From positions 1-36,109 of the forward strand of contig JAJKFJ010020677.1 of assembly GCA_027382625.1 (NCBI GenBank): DNA of 36,109 nucleotides, in the 5' to 3' direction. Below, one piece after another: positions 32,247 to 36,109 of this stretch. A program made the position numbers and the translations under genes. The number at the start of each line of letters is the position of its first letter. The stretch's first letter is position 1. The notes under the pieces are model-generated. The model saw only the letters and a program-made list of their open reading frames with translations, ran no database searches and had not been told where the DNA came from. The stretch comes from Tetmemena sp. SeJ-2015. Lineage: Eukaryota; Ciliophora; Spirotrichea; Sporadotrichida; Oxytrichidae.

Positions 32247-32561
32247 CTAACTAAACATAAAATAGTACTTCTACTGATTATAAACTGCCTTGGATGGCAC
32301 TTATATATCTTACTAAACTTAAAATGAAAAGTTGTGCGGTGGGGGGAAATGTCGTGCGGTGGGGGGATTGGTGCCCTATCCCCAGACCGCACGTGCGGTG
32401 GGGGGATTGGTGCCCTTTCCCCAGACCGCACGTGCGGTGGGGGGATTGGTGACCTTTCCCCAGACCGCACGTGCGGTGGGGGGATTGGTGGGTGGAAGTT
32501 GTGCGGTGTGGGGAAAAAGAGGGATCCCGGGACCGCACGTGCGGTGGGGGACCCACCGCCC
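32247..32561. repeat. Right terminal inverted repeat with 39-bp internal tandem units
   Basis: Reverse complement of the left repeat, with one extra partial unit of about 20 bp near 32341-32362 (GGGGAAATGTCGTGCGGTGG). Apparent ORFs here are repeat artefacts. Confidence 0.92.
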
Positions 32562-32569
32562 CAAATTTC
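32562..32569. repeat. Transposon target duplication, right copy
   Basis: CAAATTTC, identical to 26694-26701. Confidence 0.88.
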
Positions 32570-33041
32570 AAATGCAGATGATGAACAAAATGAAAATGTT
32601 CTACTTACTTTCTGAATTCTTGCTTTAAAATCATTGATTTAATCTATTTTTAAATTACTTAAATTTATACATAAAAAATCTAAAATTCTCAATAATTAAA
32701 ATTTAAGATTTTCAGCATTAAAAGAGTTACTATTAGCCTTTTTCACATATTCTCTATCCTAAATGCAAAATGAGTCGCTATCACATTAACTTTTAAATGA
32801 TCTCAAAGTCTTTCCTTCCCGTTTCATCATCAATAGAAGTCTCTCTTGCAATATTTCTTTTATTGAACATCGATACTGTATCTCAAAGCTCGTGTCTGAT
32901 CCTAGTGCAACCCCTTTTATGACTTCAAACCCATTTTATTTAAAAGCTAATAAAAATTTAATTAAACTCTATTATTATTCAGGTGAGCATTATAAATCTC
33001 TATTTTTGAACTTGAATTTGTTGATCTGTGATCATCTATTC
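32570..33041 (-). CDS. Candidate ciliate-code frame abutting the transposon
   Basis: The minus strand is open from 33041 to the transposon edge. It includes NGFEVIKGVALGSDTSFEIQ, LLLMMKREGKTLRSFKSQ and DREYVKKANSNSFNAENLK. Dropping the transposon and one target-duplication copy would carry the same frame on into 26693-26470. A competing frame in the GC-richer part reads MFNKRNIARETSIDDETGRK, and a GTAAGT donor-like site lies at about 32609, so frame and intron content are unresolved. No family was recognised. Confidence 0.3.
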
Positions 33042-34224
33042 ATATCTTCCTATATTAAAAACTTTATTCGTCTGTAACTTTTATGTGAGCGCTCCCACAA
33101 AAAAGATGTAAGGAAATGAGGTTTTTTGGAATTTTATGCAGAATCAAAAGGTATAATAATTTAAATTTGAGATAGTCCAACAGTCCCTATTTTAACTCAT
33201 TTCTGTTAAATATCTAATTGAATTCTATTTTTTATTAAATTCTCAGCAATTTAAATTAATTTAATCTAGAATCTCTTTATAGGAATAAAATTTTATCGCG
33301 TAATATTAATTGTATTATAAAAGCATTGATCGAAAACTATAAATATACCTAATTATTGATCAATATCTTTATACTTATATTTCTTAGTCGAATTTCTCAC
33401 TTTAAAATATTATATTTAAAATAAGTCTTTACAATTTTTTGAGAGATTAGTACATTTTAATTAGCATACAAAAACAAAATATTAGAGTTTGATAAAATTT
33501 TGTTTTTTAAATTCAAAATTTTTCTAATTAATTATAATTATCAAATTTTCTTTGAAGTTTTTAAGGGAAGCAATGAGTACTCTTATCTCTCATTGATATT
33601 GAACTGTATCGTCTAGATTGTGATTTAAATTCTTAATAAATTTTATTAGTTTTTAATTAATCGCTACATCATCTTGATTCTCTAATCTTTTTTAAAATAA
33701 AAAATAATTCTATATCAAAATTGGTCCTATTTAGTTATTTTTCGGATCAGAACAAAAATTAAGTTCTTGAATATATGCGAGGATTTATATTGATGTTTCT
33801 AAAATATATAACAACTGGTCATTGTTCGCTGACTCCCGGCCCTCTTATTTAAACTTAATTAATTTTGTTAATTTTTAAAAGAATCTGACTATTCTATTAT
33901 GTAGGCCTCCTGTGCTAGATAGAGAACAGTACATTTTTATTTGGAGATTAGGGAGACGGCTTCATCTTAAAACATAGTTTTATATATTTAAAAAAAATAA
34001 TTAAGTTTAAACTAGAGAAATAAAAGTTATCGAGCAAGGAGAGGTTAGATTATATTTTAGCAACCAATTAAATTATTGAGTATAACCAATTTCTAACATA
34101 GTCCGATTAGAAAATAATTCAAATATTTTTAATAAATGTCTACCTTGCTTTCGATTGAATAAATTATAAATTGATGGCCGAAATAATCAAACAAAATAAA
34201 TTAAGGAATTAATATCATTCGAGC
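33042..34224. other. AT-rich stretch with one possible segment
   Basis: At 32990-33150 the minus strand also reads open in another register (KVFNIGRYEQMITDQQIQVQ), possibly an upstream piece of the preceding candidate. The rest is AT-rich with nothing recognised. Confidence 0.35.
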
Positions 34225-34795
34225 AAGATTAGATGATCACACAATTTATTAACTTTTTCACTTTTCTTTAAGGGGTTAAATAAATTTAGGAGTTTAATTA
34301 TAAATATACTTTGAAAAATGTCTGCCGCTGAAAACATCCTCCCATCTCTAAAAACAATTTTACCTATAAGGCAAGAAAGGTAAACCCCGCCAGTTTGATC
34401 AAGGTGGCTCCAGCCTCAACAGCTGCAATCAGCTGCCACCCACTTCAGCCTTCCAGCTTCCCGGCAATGGAGCTGCTTTTCCAGAATACTCGGCCATCTT
34501 TAGCTCTCAGTTCGGCAAGTCCAAGAGACCTCATCATGACCAGAGAGGGTCGAGTAATCTGCAAGATGGAAGGCTGAAGTGGTTAGTGGCTGATTGCAGT
34601 TGTTGAGACTGGAATCACCTTGATCAAACTGGCGGGGTTTACCTCTCTTGTCTATTGGTAAAATTGTTTTTTAGAGATGCTAAGATGTCATCAACGGTAG
34701 CCATTTTCAAAGTATATTTATAATTAAACTCCTAAATTTATAACTTCTTCAAGAATAGTGAAAAAGTTAATTAATTGTGTGATTATTTAATCTTT
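34225..34795. mobile_element. Foldback element with GC-rich inner arms
   Basis: Left arm about 34225-34465 and right arm about 34560-34795 are inverted copies. Outer match: GATCACACAATTTATTAACTTTTTCAC on the left against its inverted counterpart ending near 34792 (short differences). Inner match: GTAAACCCCGCCAGTTTGAT (about 34380-34399), inverted at about 34619-34640, and CACTTCAGCCTTCCA. The loop of about 95 bp is unique. The 60-codon frame at 34395-34577 is a by-product of the hairpin. No target duplication was identified. Confidence 0.8.
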
Positions 34796-35314
34796 CCTAA
34801 GAATAATGGTGGTTATTAATTCAAATAGAAAGTTCATATTTTCTAAGTATATAAACATTTATTAAGTAATTACTATTTGAAATAAAAATTAAGAATTATA
34901 AGATAGCAACAAAATAAGATATAAAGAGGACATCATCTTCATGGCTTGAGCCTTTAGTTTAAAGAAAAATTCATATGTAGAAGCATATTTTAGTCTGTTA
35001 CATGATAAAATGGGAAAATATAAATTTAAAAAGCATAATTTAGATTAAAAAGGATACAGAATAATTTGAGGATATTGATCTTTGCGTCTTTGCCGATTCA
35101 AATTTCATGCAATAACATTTTGTATTTAATTTTTCTATAACTTGGTATGCTTTACTTAAACTAGTTAATTTTTAATCTTAGAGGGAAAAAATAAAAAGTT
35201 TGAATCATCATGCAATAAAAAAGTGAAAATTAATAGATCTTAAATAAATTTATCGTCCAAGGAATCAAAATCTACTTTAAAGCCCTGGAGTAAGATTTAA
35301 AAGCAGCTAACTGG
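34796..35314. other. AT-rich stretch, no gene recognised
   Basis: Nothing distinctive was seen on either strand. Confidence 0.4.
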
Positions 35315-35440
35315 ATGAAAAATAAGGTGAGTGTTCTTCTATTGGCACTCCTAACATGCTTCAGTGCGGATGAGTAAGATTTATGGGGAAAATACTCAAA
35401 ATTACAGCATGAAGGAGATCACCTAATCCTGTATCAGGCT
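35315..35440 (+). CDS. Candidate gene start with signal peptide
   Basis: From ATG 35315 the plus strand encodes MKNKVSVLLLALLTCFSADE, then QDLWGKYSKLQHEGDHLILY. This is a textbook secretory signal: two lysines near the N-terminus, a hydrophobic core VLLLALL, and a small-residue cleavage region (CFSA). The single TAA in this stretch (after DE) would be Gln, in line with the ciliate code; in the standard code the peptide would stop there. The frame stays open to about 35530 but becomes AT-rich after 35440, probably an IES or intron. The mature protein family is not recognised. The segments at 35470-35560 and 35687-35884 may continue it. Confidence 0.55.
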
Positions 35441-35686
35441 TAAATAATCTCATTTTTCTCAATTTCAATCCATTTGAGACAAAAATTTTAAGTAGATACA
35501 CAGATGCTAGTCCTAAGCTAGCAGAGAAGTTACTGATAAGATTGATATTATGTGTTTGTAGAACCTTTCAGAGTTTAATTAATTTCCCCTAAATTAATTA
35601 AATTAAATTATTAATTAATGAAAATAAATTATTATTTCATTGTAGATGAATATTAATTTAATATCGGGAACTAGATTAAGCAATAA

Positions 35687-35884
35687 ATGGAGAATTGCAG
35701 CATTGTGACAGTTTTAATGACTCAAACACCCTACGTTCTTGAGCAGTTCGATATCTTATCAACAATTAATATAGTTTTATTCTTTAATCATCCGAGCAGT
35801 GCCTCTAAGTGGCAAGATTTCAAGTGCGCACTCATCCTCATCCACAATTTCATGTCATAAATTTTGTTTCATTTATAAAACTGA
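35687..35884 (+). CDS. Candidate ciliate-code segment, 65 codons
   Basis: The frame runs from ATG 35687 to TGA 35882-35884, and the first 57 codons are open even in the standard code. It reads MENCSIVTVLMTQTPYVLEQ, then FDILSTINIVLFFNHPSSAS and KWQDFKCALILIHNFMS. The region is GC-richer than its flanks. It lies 250 bp downstream of the signal-peptide segment in the same orientation and may belong to the same gene, but no pointer pair was established. No domain was recognised. Confidence 0.4.
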
Positions 35885-36109
35885 CTGAGAACTCCCAAAT
35901 AAAAGTTGCATGGATCAAAATCTCTTAGAATATCATGATGACTCGAATGGTGTAATTATTATTTAAATTTTGCACACTATCTACCAATGATTTTCTACAT
36001 TATAATTATTCTGACAATCAAGGGTTAGGTCAGAAGTTAAATTAACGTTGATTCTTGTTCAAAATTATTTGAAATAGCATGTTTGTAGGAATTTTCAGTT
36101 GACAGGTTG
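35885..36109. other. AT-rich end of window
   Basis: Nothing was recognised. Confidence 0.4.

Larger units (their letters stand above)
26702..32561. mobile_element. 5.86-kb Merlin/IS1595-like DNA transposon
   Basis: The element begins GGGCGGTGGGTCCCCCACCG and ends with its reverse complement. It is flanked by a perfect 8-bp duplication (CAAATTTC). Inverted repeats of 295 bp (left) and 315 bp (right) are nearly identical. Between them lies the broken remains of an ISXO2-type transposase (28533-30813, plus strand). Merlin-type elements of eukaryotes, related to bacterial IS1016, make 8-9 bp duplications and use this transposase class, so structure and protein agree. The interior differs in texture from the surroundings and has no other recognisable gene; 27000-28530 and 30820-32246 hold no assignable coding sequence. 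Confidence 0.9.

Noticed and set aside
32892..33077. 61-codon plus-strand standard-code frame starting MSDPSATPF
   Set aside because: It lies opposite minus-strand frames with better charged-residue content and turns low-complexity after about 40 codons.
34395..34577. 60-codon standard-code frame, plus strand
   Set aside because: It spans the arm and loop of the foldback element and has no in-frame continuation outside it.
1..36109. CRISPR array, tRNA or rRNA genes, bacterial promoters or ribosome binding sites
   Set aside because: No regularly spaced repeat-spacer pattern, no cloverleaf with matching box A and box B, and no rRNA core sequence was found; the sequence is eukaryotic in character.

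Overview
The window looks like germline (micronuclear) DNA of a spirotrich-type ciliate, close in style to Oxytricha, Stylonychia or Tetmemena. Three things point there. The DNA is very AT-rich, and almost no open frames exist in the standard code. When TAA and TAG are read as glutamine and only TGA as stop, protein-like frames appear, with TAA/TAG inside recognisable protein motifs. Most tellingly, one recognisable gene is cut into pieces by AT-rich inserts, each flanked by a short direct repeat (a pointer). Deleting each insert together with one repeat copy restores one continuous frame.

That gene is the anchor of the annotation. It is a casein kinase 1-like protein kinase on the minus strand, about 24892 down to 19362. 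Eight gene segments (MDSs) can be joined through seven pointer pairs of 3-7 bp into 244 codons, from an N-terminal ATG through the glycine loop, the beta-3 lysine, the hinge, the catalytic loop, DFG and the CK1-type SIN motif. The seven IESs are 32, 32, 36, 2699, 17, 708 and 1067 bp. The long ones carry mobile DNA: the 2.7-kb IES holds a SINE-like retroelement with a perfect 16-bp target duplication, a 0.74-kb foldback element and a GC-rich repeat, and the 1.07-kb IES holds a foldback element with G/C-run ends. A ninth piece resembling the end of the kinase C-lobe lies at 19362-19460, but its connection is unresolved.

Mobile elements are plentiful elsewhere. A 5.86-kb DNA transposon (26702-32561) has inverted repeats of about 300 bp, a perfect 8-bp target duplication and a decayed ISXO2/IS1595-type (Merlin-like) transposase. 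A second SINE-like copy lies at 17343-17887. Further foldback elements lie at 14553-15387 and 34225-34795.

Layout: 1-16900 is AT-rich DNA with scattered islands of higher GC that read as protein in the ciliate code on both strands, most likely gene segments and short IES-interrupted genes of unknown function; 17343-17887 is a SINE; 18.5-24.9 kb holds a candidate gene start and the kinase gene; 24.9-26.7 kb is unassigned; 26.7-32.6 kb is the transposon; 32.6-36.1 kb is AT-rich with a foldback element and a candidate secreted-protein start. Apart from the kinase and the transposase no product could be named. The small ciliate-code frames are given modest confidence because AT-rich DNA read in this code often stays open by chance on both strands.
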